In this document: one piece after another, positions 34,794 through 47,034 of the stretch
Layout of the letters: each line of letters begins with the position of its first letter
Numbering within the stretch: position 1 is the stretch's first letter
DNA from: a gamma proteobacterium symbiont of Stewartia floridana
GTDB lineage: Bacteria; Pseudomonadota; Gammaproteobacteria; Chromatiales; Chromatiaceae
Assembly: GCA_003676145.1 (NCBI GenBank)
Contig: NAUB01000029.1
Location: 53,346-117,345 of the forward strand
Direction of reading: 5' to 3'
DNA length: 64,000 nucleotides
Position numbers and translations under genes: made by a program
The notes under the pieces: model-generated
The model's database searches: none
What the model saw: only the letters and a program-made list of their open reading frames with translations
Told to the model about the DNA's origin: nothing

Positions 34794-37673
34794 ATGCCAT
34801 CTTTTCTGCCGGGTCAGCGCTGGATCAGTGACACGGAATCGGAACTCGGTCTGGGGGTGATTACCGGCTGTGAAGGCCGCCGGGTCACCATCCACTTTCC
34901 GGCCATCGACGAGAGCCGGGTATACGCCATTGAGGGAGCCCCACTGACCCGGGTGGCCTTCAGCGCCGGCGACCAGATCGAGAGTCGTGAAGGCTGGCAG
35001 ATGAGTGTCCATCAGGCCCTGCTGAATGACGGTCTGATCACCTACCTGGGTGAACGAGCCGACGGCAGCCAGGTGCGTCTTGAAGAGCTGCAGCTGAGTG
35101 ATACCCTGCGCATCGACCAGCCCAAACAGCGGCTGCTCGCCGGTCAGATCGATCCGCCCCACTGGTTCAACCTGCGCCAGCAGACCCTCAGCCACCTGGG
35201 CAAACAGCAGCAATCCTCGCTGCTCGGCCTGGTCGGCCCACGCATCGACCTGATCCCTCATCAGCTCTATATCGCCCATGAAGTGGCTGGACGACCGGCA
35301 CCCAGGGTATTGCTGGCTGACGAAGTGGGCCTGGGAAAAACCATCGAGGCGTGCCTGATTCTGCACCAGCAACTGCTGACCGGACGGGCCAGCCGGGTCC
35401 TGATCCTGGTACCGGACCCCCTGGTGCACCAGTGGCTGGTTGAGCTGCTGCGACGCTTCAACCAGAAATTCCGTATCCTCGACGAAGAGACCTGCCAGGC
35501 GATTCAGGACTCCGGACAGGCGGACAATCCGTTCCATGCGGAACAGCTGGTGCTCTGCAGTCTGAACCTTTTCCACCACAATCCGGCCCGTCTCAGCCAG
35601 GCACTGGATGGAGAGTGGGATCTGCTGATCGTCGATGAGGCGCACCATCTGACCTGGTCGGAAGAGGATCCCAGTGCAGAGTATCTGCTGGTCGAAGCCC
35701 TCGCATTACGCACCCCCGGGGTACTGCTGCTGACCGCCACCCCGGAACAGCTCGGCCAGGCCGGTCATTTTGCCCGCTTACGCCTGCTCGACCCGGATCG
35801 TTACTACGATCTGCAGAGTTTCCTGCAGGAAGAGCAGCACTATCAACCGGTCGCGGAAGCCGTGGAGCATCTGTTGCGAGGGGAGCCGCTGCCCGAGAAA
35901 GCCACTCAGGCGCTGCTGAGGAAACTGGATGAGTCCGAAAGCACGCCGTTACTGAGCCTGCTGAACGATCCAAGCCGGGATCCGGCTGAACGGAACGATG
36001 CGAGAGAGAGCCTGATCAACAGCCTGCTCGACCGACACGGCACCGGACGGGTTCTGTTCCGCAACACCCGCGCCCGTATCAGCGGTTTTCCGGCCAGAGA
36101 GCTGATCGCCTACCCGCTGCCGATGCCCGAAGAGTACAGCGAGGCACAGCAGCAGGGCGGCAATGCTTCCGCCACGCTGCGACTCACCCCGGAACGGCTC
36201 TACAGCGAACAGGGTCACCCTGACTGGTGGCAGGTGGACCCCAGGGTATCCTGGCTGATCGAGCGGCTGCGCAATCAGGCCGACGACAAATTTCTGTTGA
36301 TCTGCAGCCATGACCGGACCGCCGTGGAGCTGCAGCAGGCGGTTCGCAACCTGTCCGGTATTTCCGCCGGGGTTTTCCATCAGGATATGACCATAGTGGA
36401 GCGAGACCGGGCGGCCGCCTGGTTTGCCGACCCGGAAGGGGCGCGACTCCTGATCTGTTCGGAGATCGGCAGTGAGGGGCGTAATTTTCAATTCGCCCAC
36501 CACCTGATTCTGTTCGATCTGCCGGCAGATCCTGACCTGCTGGAACAGCGTATCGGCCGCCTCGACCGGATCGGCCAGCAACAGACCGTCACCATCCATC
36601 AACCCTATATGGACCCTGGCCCCCAGTCGGTGATGCTGCAGTGGTATCGGGATGGTCTGGACGCCTTTCGCCAGCATGTGCCCGGCGCTCAACAGATCAA
36701 CGAACAGCTTGGCGCTGAACTCTGGCAGTTGATCGAAGAGGAGCAGGAGCCGGCCGTTGTGGCGGATCTGATTGAGCGCACCCGTGAGTTGAAACAGCAG
36801 ATACAGCTGCGACTGCAGCAGGGGCGGGACCACCTGCTTGAGCTTGGCGCCTGCCGGCAACCGATGGCCAGCCAGCTGGTCGAGCAGTTGACCGAACAGG
36901 ACGACTCGCAGCAGCTGCCAGACTACCTGCAACGACTGTTTGACTGTTACAACATCGAAACGGAAGAGCTGGGAGCGGCGGGTCTGATCCTGCGTCCCGG
37001 TGAGCAGGTGATCGCCGGGTCGCTACCCGGCCTGCCGGCCGACGGCCTGACCGCCACCTACAGCCGAAGTGACGCCCTGAGCCACGAAGAGCGGCATTTT
37101 CTTACCTGGGAACACCCGCTGGTGCGGAACGCCATGGATCAGGTCATCAGTATCCAGACCGGCAACAGCACGGCAATGGCCTGCAAACACCCGAAACTCA
37201 GCAAAGGAGAGCTGCTGCTGGAGTGCCTGTTTGTGGTTGAGTGTCCGGCGCCGAGAAAACTCCAGGTTGGGCGCTTTCTGCCCACCAGCCTGAGCCGTAT
37301 CCTGATCGATGCCAAAGGCCGGCGTCTCGACCACCTGGCGGACTGCGACTCGCTGCTCGAGCACGCCGAGGAGCTGGATCGCAAAGCCCTGTTGCCGGTG
37401 ATCAACAGTTATCGTTCACAGCTGCGTTCACTGATCGCGGCGGCGGAAGAGGCCGCCGCCCATCTGGTGGATGAGCAGGTTAAGCAGTCTGCGGCAAAGA
37501 TGATGAAATACTACACAAGCGAGATTCAGCGCATGCAGGCACTGAAGAAACACAACCCTTCGGTACGCAATGAAGAGATCGAGATGCTGCAGCAGCAGGG
37601 GATGGCGCTGCACCAGCAGCTGCAATCCACCCGCCTGCGTCTGGACGCCGTGCGACTGGTGGTGACGCTGTAG
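34794..37673 (+). CDS. rapA: RNA polymerase-associated protein RapA (SNF2 family)
   Basis: A 959-residue ATPase that recycles RNA polymerase after termination. The N-terminal Tudor-like part opens LPGQRWISDTESELGLGVI, nearly as in E. coli RapA. The helicase core has ADEVGLGKTIEACLIL (Walker A, about 172-187), LLIVDEAHHLTW (DEAH, about 280), LLLTATPEQLGQ, and in the second lobe LLICSEIGSEGRNFQFAHHLILFDLP and EQRIGRLDRIGQ. The length matches E. coli (968). Start: the ATG at 34794 is 8 bases after AGGA; an ATG two codons upstream is too close. Confidence 0.97.
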   Translation: MPSFLPGQRWISDTESELGLGVITGCEGRRVTIHFPAIDESRVYAIEGAPLTRVAFSAGDQIESREGWQMSVHQALLNDGLITYLGERADGSQVRLEELQLSDTLRIDQPKQRLLAGQIDPPHWFNLRQQTLSHLGKQQQSSLLGLVGPRIDLIPHQLYIAHEVAGRPAPRVLLADEVGLGKTIEACLILHQQLLTGRASRVLILVPDPLVHQWLVELLRRFNQKFRILDEETCQAIQDSGQADNPFHAEQLVLCSLNLFHHNPARLSQALDGEWDLLIVDEAHHLTWSEEDPSAEYLLVEALALRTPGVLLLTATPEQLGQAGHFARLRLLDPDRYYDLQSFLQEEQHYQPVAEAVEHLLRGEPLPEKATQALLRKLDESESTPLLSLLNDPSRDPAERNDARESLINSLLDRHGTGRVLFRNTRARISGFPARELIAYPLPMPEEYSEAQQQGGNASATLRLTPERLYSEQGHPDWWQVDPRVSWLIERLRNQADDKFLLICSHDRTAVELQQAVRNLSGISAGVFHQDMTIVERDRAAAWFADPEGARLLICSEIGSEGRNFQFAHHLILFDLPADPDLLEQRIGRLDRIGQQQTVTIHQPYMDPGPQSVMLQWYRDGLDAFRQHVPGAQQINEQLGAELWQLIEEEQEPAVVADLIERTRELKQQIQLRLQQGRDHLLELGACRQPMASQLVEQLTEQDDSQQLPDYLQRLFDCYNIETEELGAAGLILRPGEQVIAGSLPGLPADGLTATYSRSDALSHEERHFLTWEHPLVRNAMDQVISIQTGNSTAMACKHPKLSKGELLLECLFVVECPAPRKLQVGRFLPTSLSRILIDAKGRRLDHLADCDSLLEHAEELDRKALLPVINSYRSQLRSLIAAAEEAAAHLVDEQVKQSAAKMMKYYTSEIQRMQALKKHNPSVRNEEIEMLQQQGMALHQQLQSTRLRLDAVRLVVTL

Positions 37674-37713
37674 TTTTTACCGGCAAGCAGACAGGCCTGC
37701 CTTCTCCAGAGAA

Positions 37714-39849
37714 CTATTCGGCCTCCGGAGTGGCATCCAGCAGGCGCTTGATGGGGAAGGGCCGGCAAACCCCATACCCCTGCACAAAGTCGACCCCGAT
37801 TGCCTCGAGTCGCTGCAGGATCGCTTCGGTTTCGACAAACTCGGCGATGGTCTCCAGCCCCATGATATGGCCGATGCGATTGATCGCCTCCACCATCGAT
37901 TCGTCGATCGCATTCTCGAGCATATCGTGAACGAAAGCGCCATCGATCTTCAGATACTCCACCGGCAGATGTTTGAGATAGCCGAAGGAGGAGAGACCAC
38001 TGCCAAAATCGTCCAGGGCGAATTCACAGCCATAACGCTGCAAAGTACGCATGAAATGCTCCGCCGAGGTGAGATTGGAGATGGCGGCCGTCTCGGTGAC
38101 TTCGAAACAGAGCATGCCTGCAGGGATATCCCGCTCCCTGATGGTCAGCAGTATCCACTGCAGAAACTCATCATCACAGACCGAATGGCCGGACAGATTG
38201 ACGAAAAAGCGACGCCCTGAGTTCAGACAGGAGTGCCGATTAGTGGTAATGAAGCGGGCCACCTGGTCCACGACCCAGTGATCCACGGAGGGCATCAACC
38301 CAAACCGTTCCGCTGCCGGAATGAAGGCGCCGGGGGGTATCAGATTTTCATCCTCATCGAGCAGGCGGATCAGCACCTCCACATGCTCCTGCACCCCATC
38401 CGCATCGTTGAGAGATGAGATCGGTTGCACATAGAGTGTAAAGCGGTCCTCTTCCAGGGCGGTTCGAATCCGGGTTACCCACTGGGTCTCACCGTGCCGT
38501 CTGGCTGCGGAGCTGTCCACTGAATCGTAGATGTGGATTTTGTTGCGCCCCTCCTCTTTCGCCGTCAGGCAGGCGATATCCGCATGACCGAGGATCTGCT
38601 CGACACTCTCGCTGTGTCTGTCGATCGGCACCATGCCGATGCTGAGACTCTGGGAGAAGGTCTTGCCCTCCCAGGCAAAACGGTACGCCTGAACCTCCTG
38701 GCGGATTGTCTCGGCAATCCGTTCCGCCACTTCCAGGGTGCACTGGCTGAGCAGAATGCCGAACTCATCCCCGCCCAGACGGGCAATCAAATCACTGTTG
38801 CGGATCGAACGTTTGATCAAGGCGGCAAGCTGCCTCAGCAACTCATCGCCGGCCGCGTAACCGCAGTTGTCGTTGACGATGATAAAACGGTCGATATCCA
38901 GAAACAGCAGACAGTGCTGCTCATCTTCAAACTGGCTCTCATCCAGCAGCAGCGAGAGTCGTCGGTCGAATTCGACCCGGTTGTAGAGTCGGGTGACCGG
39001 GTCATGGGTCGATTGCCAATTCAGCTGCGCCGCCAGCTTGCGTGACTGACTGGTATCCTTGAAAACCAGCACAAACCCTTCCAGTTGACCATCGTCCCCC
39101 TTCAGGCGGGTGATCGTCTGCTGAATGGGTATCGTCAATCCCTCACGATGAACCAGTACCAGCTGCCGACTGTCATCGGCGAGGATCTGCTCCAGGTTCA
39201 GCAGCGGAGCCGACTGAGTCACCTCATCGTAGACCTGATAGACCTCAGCCAGTGGACGACCCGATATACGTTGACTCTGGAAGCCGGTCATACTCTCGGC
39301 AGCCAGATTGACAAACTCCACCACACCCTCAGCATCGACCAGAATCACCGCATCCTCTACCGATGAGAGTATCGCCTGGGTGCGATCTTCTGTCAGTCCG
39401 CGCAGACCCGACGAGTTGGGCGATTTCTGCTCGGCTGCCAATTCATTGATCTGCACCAGGCAGAAGCCCGGATGCATCATCATGGGCCGCACGCTGACCC
39501 TTAAAAATTGACCGTTGTCGAGAGTGAAAAGGTGACGCGACATCTGCGTCTGTTTTTTGCTGGCCTCCACTCCCTGCTTTTGCGACAGGGCGATTGCCAG
39601 ATGGACCATACTATCGAATCTCGGTCCCGCCAGAGCCGGAATCAGGGTTTCGATGGTTGAGTGTTCAGTGAACTGCGGCGGGTTGCCCAGATAATCGGCC
39701 AGCCAGGGGTTCCAGATCAGTGCCCGTTTGTTGCGATCGACCAGACAGAGCCCCACATCGCAGGCATCGATCACTTCCCGCAGATGCAAGATTTCATCTT
39801 CGGTAAGCCCGGACCATGGATCAGTCGCTGCTGAGACCTTCCCCTGCAC
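37714..39849 (-). CDS. PAS-PAS-GGDEF-EAL signalling protein
   Basis: A 711-residue protein without clear membrane helices. Two PAS-like domains (about 20-130 and 155-275; the second includes VVEFVNLAAESMTGFQ) precede GGDEF (RLGGDEFGILL, about 358, with RNSD at the I-site) and a C-terminal EAL domain. In the latter the first motif is EVLIR (about 491), not EAL; the Glu that binds metal is kept, and LDDFGSGLSSFGYLKHLPVEYLKIDG is intact. Both activities are therefore possible. GTG start, AGGA 8 bases upstream. It is convergent with rapA. Confidence 0.92.
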   Translation of the reverse strand: MQGKVSAATDPWSGLTEDEILHLREVIDACDVGLCLVDRNKRALIWNPWLADYLGNPPQFTEHSTIETLIPALAGPRFDSMVHLAIALSQKQGVEASKKQTQMSRHLFTLDNGQFLRVSVRPMMMHPGFCLVQINELAAEQKSPNSSGLRGLTEDRTQAILSSVEDAVILVDAEGVVEFVNLAAESMTGFQSQRISGRPLAEVYQVYDEVTQSAPLLNLEQILADDSRQLVLVHREGLTIPIQQTITRLKGDDGQLEGFVLVFKDTSQSRKLAAQLNWQSTHDPVTRLYNRVEFDRRLSLLLDESQFEDEQHCLLFLDIDRFIIVNDNCGYAAGDELLRQLAALIKRSIRNSDLIARLGGDEFGILLSQCTLEVAERIAETIRQEVQAYRFAWEGKTFSQSLSIGMVPIDRHSESVEQILGHADIACLTAKEEGRNKIHIYDSVDSSAARRHGETQWVTRIRTALEEDRFTLYVQPISSLNDADGVQEHVEVLIRLLDEDENLIPPGAFIPAAERFGLMPSVDHWVVDQVARFITTNRHSCLNSGRRFFVNLSGHSVCDDEFLQWILLTIRERDIPAGMLCFEVTETAAISNLTSAEHFMRTLQRYGCEFALDDFGSGLSSFGYLKHLPVEYLKIDGAFVHDMLENAIDESMVEAINRIGHIMGLETIAEFVETEAILQRLEAIGVDFVQGYGVCRPFPIKRLLDATPEAE

Positions 39850-40234
39850 AATAAGTATCCTAAAATCGCCCCAAGATAGTGATTATGAGCATGCAAACCT
39901 TGCAATGGTCTGTCTGCTGCAAGGCCCAATCATCTCTTCCATGATGACAGCTGTGATCAGCCGCTCATCCACCTTGGATAACATTAGGTCTGTATCTAAT
40001 TTTAGCGCATGCGCGATCCAGCCTGCCCAGCACCCGCATTACCCTGGCGACTGAATATCCTCCGCACTCAGACACAAACAAGCTGCCTGTCGGCAATCCA
40101 ATTGCGGAAATTGATTAATATCCCAGCGGCCAGGTAGATAATAGTTCGGCGATCTGCGAAAGAACTTTAATAATCCGTTTGATTTAAAGGAATTTTACAA
40201 ACAGGTTACACAACCCTGCCAAGCCAGGAGCCTG

Positions 40235-42942
<2,708 letters not shown>

Positions 42943-43292
42943 CTTTGATTCGCTGGAGTATAACCTGAAACTGCCCGATTCGCGCGACCACGCAAACTGA
43001 TCCAGCCCGGGCGTGATTGGGCTCAGGCCTGTCGATCGCTTGCGGTAAAAATGGCGCAAATCACCAAAAGCCTTTTGCCACAGACACTTAGGCCCATTTA
43101 AATAGTAATTTGAAGGATTATTGAGAATAACACAGGCCCATAAAATTCAAGGGATTATTTCTATAAATCGTTGATCAGGCAGGCCCACCCATGTCATGAG
43201 CTACCCCCTTCAAAATCTTGCCCAAGCGGTTTAAAAAACGTAGGCTAATGCCTCTGCCAGCTTAAACCATAATAAAATTCAGGATATTTCGC

Positions 43293-43961
43293 ATGATGGC
43301 AAACCAGTTTGAAAAAGCCCGCTTCAACATGGTGGAACAGCAGATTCGTCCATGGGAAGTGATCGACCCAAGAGTTCTGAAACTCATGGAGAGTCTGCCG
43401 AGGGAGGCGTTTGTTCCGGACACCTACCAGGATCTCGCCTATGCGGATATCGAAATTCCCATCGGCCATGGACATAGCATGATGTTCCCACGCCTCGAAG
43501 GCCGGCTGATGCAGGCACTCGACCTGCAACCCGGGGATAAAGTTCTGGAGGTAGGCACCGGCAGCGGCTACCTGACTGCCTGTCTGGCAGGCCTGGCAGA
43601 AAAGGTGGTCAGCATCGACATCCATCGGGAGTTTACCGACGCCGCCGCGAGCAAGCTTGAGCAGCAGGGTGTAAAGAACGTGATGCTGCTGAACGGTGAC
43701 GCACTGGCGGGGCCTGTACAGGGCGCTCCATTCGATGCGATTGCGGTAACCGGATCCCTGCCCACCAGCCAGCAGGCTGAGATATTCCGGCAACAGTTGG
43801 CGCCGGGCGGACGGATGTTCGTGATCATCGGTCAGGCTCCGGTGATGAGCTGCCAGCTGATCACCCGACACAATGAGAAGGTATTCCAGGAAGAGAGCAT
43901 TTTCGAAACCGAGGTCTCTCCCCTGGAGAATGCACCGGCACCGGTTGAATTCAATTTCTAG
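43293..43961 (+). CDS. Protein-L-isoaspartate O-methyltransferase family protein
   Basis: A 222-residue SAM-dependent methyltransferase. The SAM motif is VLEVGTGSGYLTACLAGL; VEQQIRPWEVIDPRVL and LPREAFVPDTYQDLAYADIEIPIGHGHSM match the PCMT family, in which damaged aspartyl residues are methylated for repair. The shorter second half and lack of the usual VPYGD-type ending place it in the PCMT-like subgroup found before tolC in many gammaproteobacteria; here tolC is not present. Start ATG with AGGA about 8 bases upstream. Confidence 0.85.
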   Translation: MMANQFEKARFNMVEQQIRPWEVIDPRVLKLMESLPREAFVPDTYQDLAYADIEIPIGHGHSMMFPRLEGRLMQALDLQPGDKVLEVGTGSGYLTACLAGLAEKVVSIDIHREFTDAAASKLEQQGVKNVMLLNGDALAGPVQGAPFDAIAVTGSLPTSQQAEIFRQQLAPGGRMFVIIGQAPVMSCQLITRHNEKVFQEESIFETEVSPLENAPAPVEFNF

Positions 43962-44162
43962 CCCACTACTGTTGTCGCCGCCCTGGGCGTGCAGCAACAC
44001 GATAAGAAAAAACAGAAGACTGATTGAAGTTTGCTTTCCGGGCCGCACATGGCCCGGCACCTTATATAACAATAATGATTCAGCCTGCAGATGGATGGAC
44101 TGCAGCGACAAAAACGCCTGTTGGTAACGGCCATCGATTATTACGAAGAGCAGAGGGAGATC

Positions 44163-44741
44163 ATGAGTATAAACAAAAGCACACTACCGCTGACCCATGC
44201 AGCAACCAGTCAACTATTGATCGTCAATGCCCAGGAGAGGCTGACCAAAGCGATGCCGGAGCAGGACCTGCAGAATATGGTCCCAAACGTCATCCAATTG
44301 AGTAAGGCCGCGAGCCTGCTGGATGTCCCAATCACCCTGTCGGAGCACTATGGAAAGGGCTTGGGCAATACCCTTTCAGAAATCACCGAGCACCTGCCCC
44401 CCCACACCAAAGCCAAGGACAAACTGACCTTCTCCTGTTGTACCGCACCCGGCTTTGAAGAGGAGCTGGCGGAACACGGCTCGAGAAAACAGATCGTGAT
44501 GGTCGGCCTGGAAGCCCATATCTGCATACTGCAGACCGCTGCTGGCCTTCAGCAATGGGGATATCAGGTGTTTGTGGTGGAAGATGCCATCGCCTCCCGC
44601 AAGGCCATCAACCGGGAAAACGCAATCATGCGGATGCGTCGTGGCGGCGTCAACATCACCAACATGGAGTCTGTCATCTTTGAGTGGATGGGCGATGCCA
44701 GCCATCCGAAATTCAAAGAGATATCCCAGCTGATCCGCTGA
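44163..44741 (+). CDS. Isochorismatase-fold protein with Asn at the catalytic Asp position
   Basis: A 192-residue cysteine-hydrolase-fold protein of the ISOC1/2-like subgroup: LTFSCCTAPGFEEEL, GLEAHICILQTAAGLQQWGYQVFVVEDAI and MRMRRGGVNITNMESVIFEWMGDASHPKFKEISQL are typical. The catalytic triad should be Asp-Lys-Cys. Lys87 and Cys121 are there, but the strand that normally reads VDxQERL reads LIVNAQERL, so Asn22 replaces Asp. Activity may be lost or altered. The ATG at 44163 has GGGAG just upstream. A 13-bp hairpin follows the stop. Confidence 0.85.
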   Translation: MSINKSTLPLTHAATSQLLIVNAQERLTKAMPEQDLQNMVPNVIQLSKAASLLDVPITLSEHYGKGLGNTLSEITEHLPPHTKAKDKLTFSCCTAPGFEEELAEHGSRKQIVMVGLEAHICILQTAAGLQQWGYQVFVVEDAIASRKAINRENAIMRMRRGGVNITNMESVIFEWMGDASHPKFKEISQLIR

Positions 44742-44787
44742 CCTACACCCCCCAACCTGGATCTTCTGACAATACAACAGATCAAGC

Positions 44788-44825
44788 GGTAGTTATCCCC
44801 AGCCAACTCCAAGGGGATAACTACC
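44788..44825. other. Perfect 13-bp hairpin
   Basis: Arms GGTAGTTATCCCC and GGGGATAACTACC with a 12-base loop, 46 bp after the isochorismatase-like gene. There is no T-run. It may be a Rho-independent-like end or a mRNA-stabilising structure. Nothing else is seen in the gap 44742-45098. Confidence 0.65.
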
Positions 44826-45098
44826 CTGGTCTCGATCGTGCAAAATCCCTCTCCTCACCACAAGCACAGCGTCTTCAAACAGATGCCCGTGGATAAGCTT
44901 GCCAGGTGCTATAAACCACACCAGGATCCAAGCAAATTAAAGAGATTTAATTAAACGTCGATACATTCTTTTGCAGCATCCCAGCCAAAAAAGGCTGTTT
45001 CGCGCTCTGGAACAGGGATATTGATCACTAGCCGGATAGGTGCTTTAGCAGAGCAATCGATCGCTTCTTCTGTAACTAAATCCGCTGAGGTCAGAAAG

Positions 45099-46754
45099 AT
45101 GTCATTCCTGAATAATCTCTCGATCAAAATACGTCTCTCAATCCTGGTTGGCATTCTACTGCTCAATACCATATTCATCGGCCTGCTTGGACTGCGTGGT
45201 ATGCAGCAGGCCGACCATGCCATCGATGAGCTCTACAACGTGGAGATGAGCCATATGGTTGATCTCTCGACGGTAATTGAGAAACTGGAAGACAGCCGGG
45301 CGCAGATCCTGCTGGCGCTGCAGCACGACCCAAGCTCAGCTTTTGCCAAAATGCATAACCATAAAGTGGATATGCATACCCGTCGGATCGAAGAGAACAT
45401 CAAGATCGTCGACAGTCGCTGGAAAGCGTTTACAAACTCTCAGCTGGACAGTGAGGAGCAGCGGCTGGTCGATATATTCACCCAAGATCTCAAACGTTTG
45501 GAAGATGAAGGACTGATTCCTGTCAATAAACTGCTGACGGAGGGTCAGTTCTATGAGGCTAACCAACTACTGCTGACTCTTATCAATCCGGCACTGCAGA
45601 AGATCCAGGAGACCACCGCAGAGCTACTGAAGATCCAAGAGAACAAAGCCGCCCATGCCTTCGAAGAGACCCATGCCGCCTATCAAAGCATGCTCTCCCT
45701 GGTGATTGGCAGCCTGGTGATTGGTGCCCTGTTCGCTATTTTGCTGGCCTACCTGATCATCAGCGAAATCAGCAAAGGCGTCAGACAGATCGAACAGAGC
45801 GCCCATCTGCTTGCTGACGGTCAATTACTGACCCGGGTCGATAACAACAATAAAGATGAAATCGGCCATATTGCGATGGCCTTCAATCGCATGGCGCAGC
45901 AGTTTCACGATGCGATAAACCAGGTCAAGGACTCTGTGGTGCAGCTCGCGTCGGCCGCAGAAGAGACCTCCGTGGTTACCAATCAGACCACCGTCGGTAT
46001 CAATCAGCAATTGAACGAGACCAGCCAGGTTGCCACGGCGATGAATCAGATGAGCAGCACGGTTCAGGAGGTCGCCAGAAATGCCGTCGATGCCGCCAAC
46101 GCGGCCCGGGAAGCAGACACCACATTCATCCAGGGAAAGACGGTCATCGATCAGGTCATCGAGGGAATCAACAGCCTGGCCAATGAGGTGGAGCAGGCTG
46201 CAACGGTCATCCAGGAACTTGAAACCGAGAGCCGCAATATCGGCTCGGTTCTGGATGTGATCAAAAGCATTGCGGAACAGACCAACCTGCTGGCCCTGAA
46301 TGCGGCCATCGAGGCGGCTCGCGCCGGTGAGCAGGGTCGGGGTTTCGCGGTGGTCGCCGATGAGGTTCGCACCCTCGCCGGCCGTACCCAGGACTCCACC
46401 CAGGAGATCGAGGAGATGATCAGCAAACTTCAGGAGGGTGCGGACAATGCGGTAAAGGTGATGGCTCGGGGCAGCGAAATGACCAAGTCCGGAGTTGAGC
46501 AGGCCGCCTCAGCCGGCCAGGCATTGGAGAAGATCAATACCGCCATGAGCGAAATCACCGAGATGAACACCCAGATCGCCAGCGCTGCGGAAGAGCAGAG
46601 CTCGGTTACCGAAGAGATCAATCGCAGTATCGTCAGTATCAATGAAGTCTCGGAGCAGTCCGCCACCGGAGCCCAACAGACCACCCAGGCGAGCGCGGAT
46701 GTGGCAAAACTGGCAGAACAACTGAAATCCCTTGTGGAACGCTTCAAAGTCTGA
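45099..46754 (+). CDS. Methyl-accepting chemotaxis protein (4HB type)
   Basis: A 551-residue chemoreceptor. TM1 ([21 protein letters not shown], about 12-32), a periplasmic four-helix-bundle domain of about 160 residues with [21 protein letters not shown]2 ([22 protein letters not shown]), HAMP, and a long cytoplasmic coiled coil. The hairpin tip [38 protein letters not shown] is intact for CheA/CheW binding. There is no C-terminal CheR-tethering pentapeptide. The ligand is unknown. Start ATG with GAGG 8 bases upstream; a longer frame is rejected. No other che genes are nearby. Confidence 0.95.
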   Translation: MSFLNNLSIKIRLSILVGILLLNTIFIGLLGLRGMQQADHAIDELYNVEMSHMVDLSTVIEKLEDSRAQILLALQHDPSSAFAKMHNHKVDMHTRRIEENIKIVDSRWKAFTNSQLDSEEQRLVDIFTQDLKRLEDEGLIPVNKLLTEGQFYEANQLLLTLINPALQKIQETTAELLKIQENKAAHAFEETHAAYQSMLSLVIGSLVIGALFAILLAYLIISEISKGVRQIEQSAHLLADGQLLTRVDNNNKDEIGHIAMAFNRMAQQFHDAINQVKDSVVQLASAAEETSVVTNQTTVGINQQLNETSQVATAMNQMSSTVQEVARNAVDAANAAREADTTFIQGKTVIDQVIEGINSLANEVEQAATVIQELETESRNIGSVLDVIKSIAEQTNLLALNAAIEAARAGEQGRGFAVVADEVRTLAGRTQDSTQEIEEMISKLQEGADNAVKVMARGSEMTKSGVEQAASAGQALEKINTAMSEITEMNTQIASAAEEQSSVTEEINRSIVSINEVSEQSATGAQQTTQASADVAKLAEQLKSLVERFKV

Positions 46755-46764
46755 TTACCCTGCA

Positions 46765-46792
46765 ATCTGGCCGGCTTTGACGCCGGTCAGAT
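46765..46792. terminator. Hairpin after the chemoreceptor gene
   Basis: Arms ATCTGGCCGGC and GCCGGTCAGAT (one G-T pair), loop TTTGAC. It lies 10 bp after the stop. No T-run, so termination is uncertain. Confidence 0.5.
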
Positions 46793-46923
46793 GGACGCCC
46801 CCCGTCCCTCCACCCACAAACCCCTCTCAGATCGGCTTCAGCCACTAAACTCACTTGATATCCATCCCATCTCAGACACCGCTGGGCAAGCGGCGTTTTC
46901 CTGCAAAATGTGAAAAAAACGAC

Positions 46924-46998
46924 AAAGTGTCGACATATTTGAATTTATTGTCTATAAAATAGGGACGCCAAAGCAATTATTACTAAAATATGTCGACA
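46924..46998 (+). promoter_or_regulatory. prpE promoter with two TGTCGACA operators
   Basis: Operators TGTCGACA at 46928-46935 and 46991-46998, 63 bp apart. A TATAAAAT -10 box (46953-46960) lies 25 bp after the first operator's start. TCGACA inside the first operator forms a fair -35 box (17-bp spacing). The second operator overlaps an in-frame ATG 45 bp before the likely prpE start. The geometry is the same as before the gntR gene, whose product is the likely binder. Confidence 0.85.
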
Positions 46999-47034
46999 CA
47001 TGGCCGGCAATCAACAACCAGAGGAACCAGAGAA

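Noticed and set aside
34719..36932. Long minus-strand frames opposite rapA
   Set aside because: Antisense shadows of a well-supported gene.
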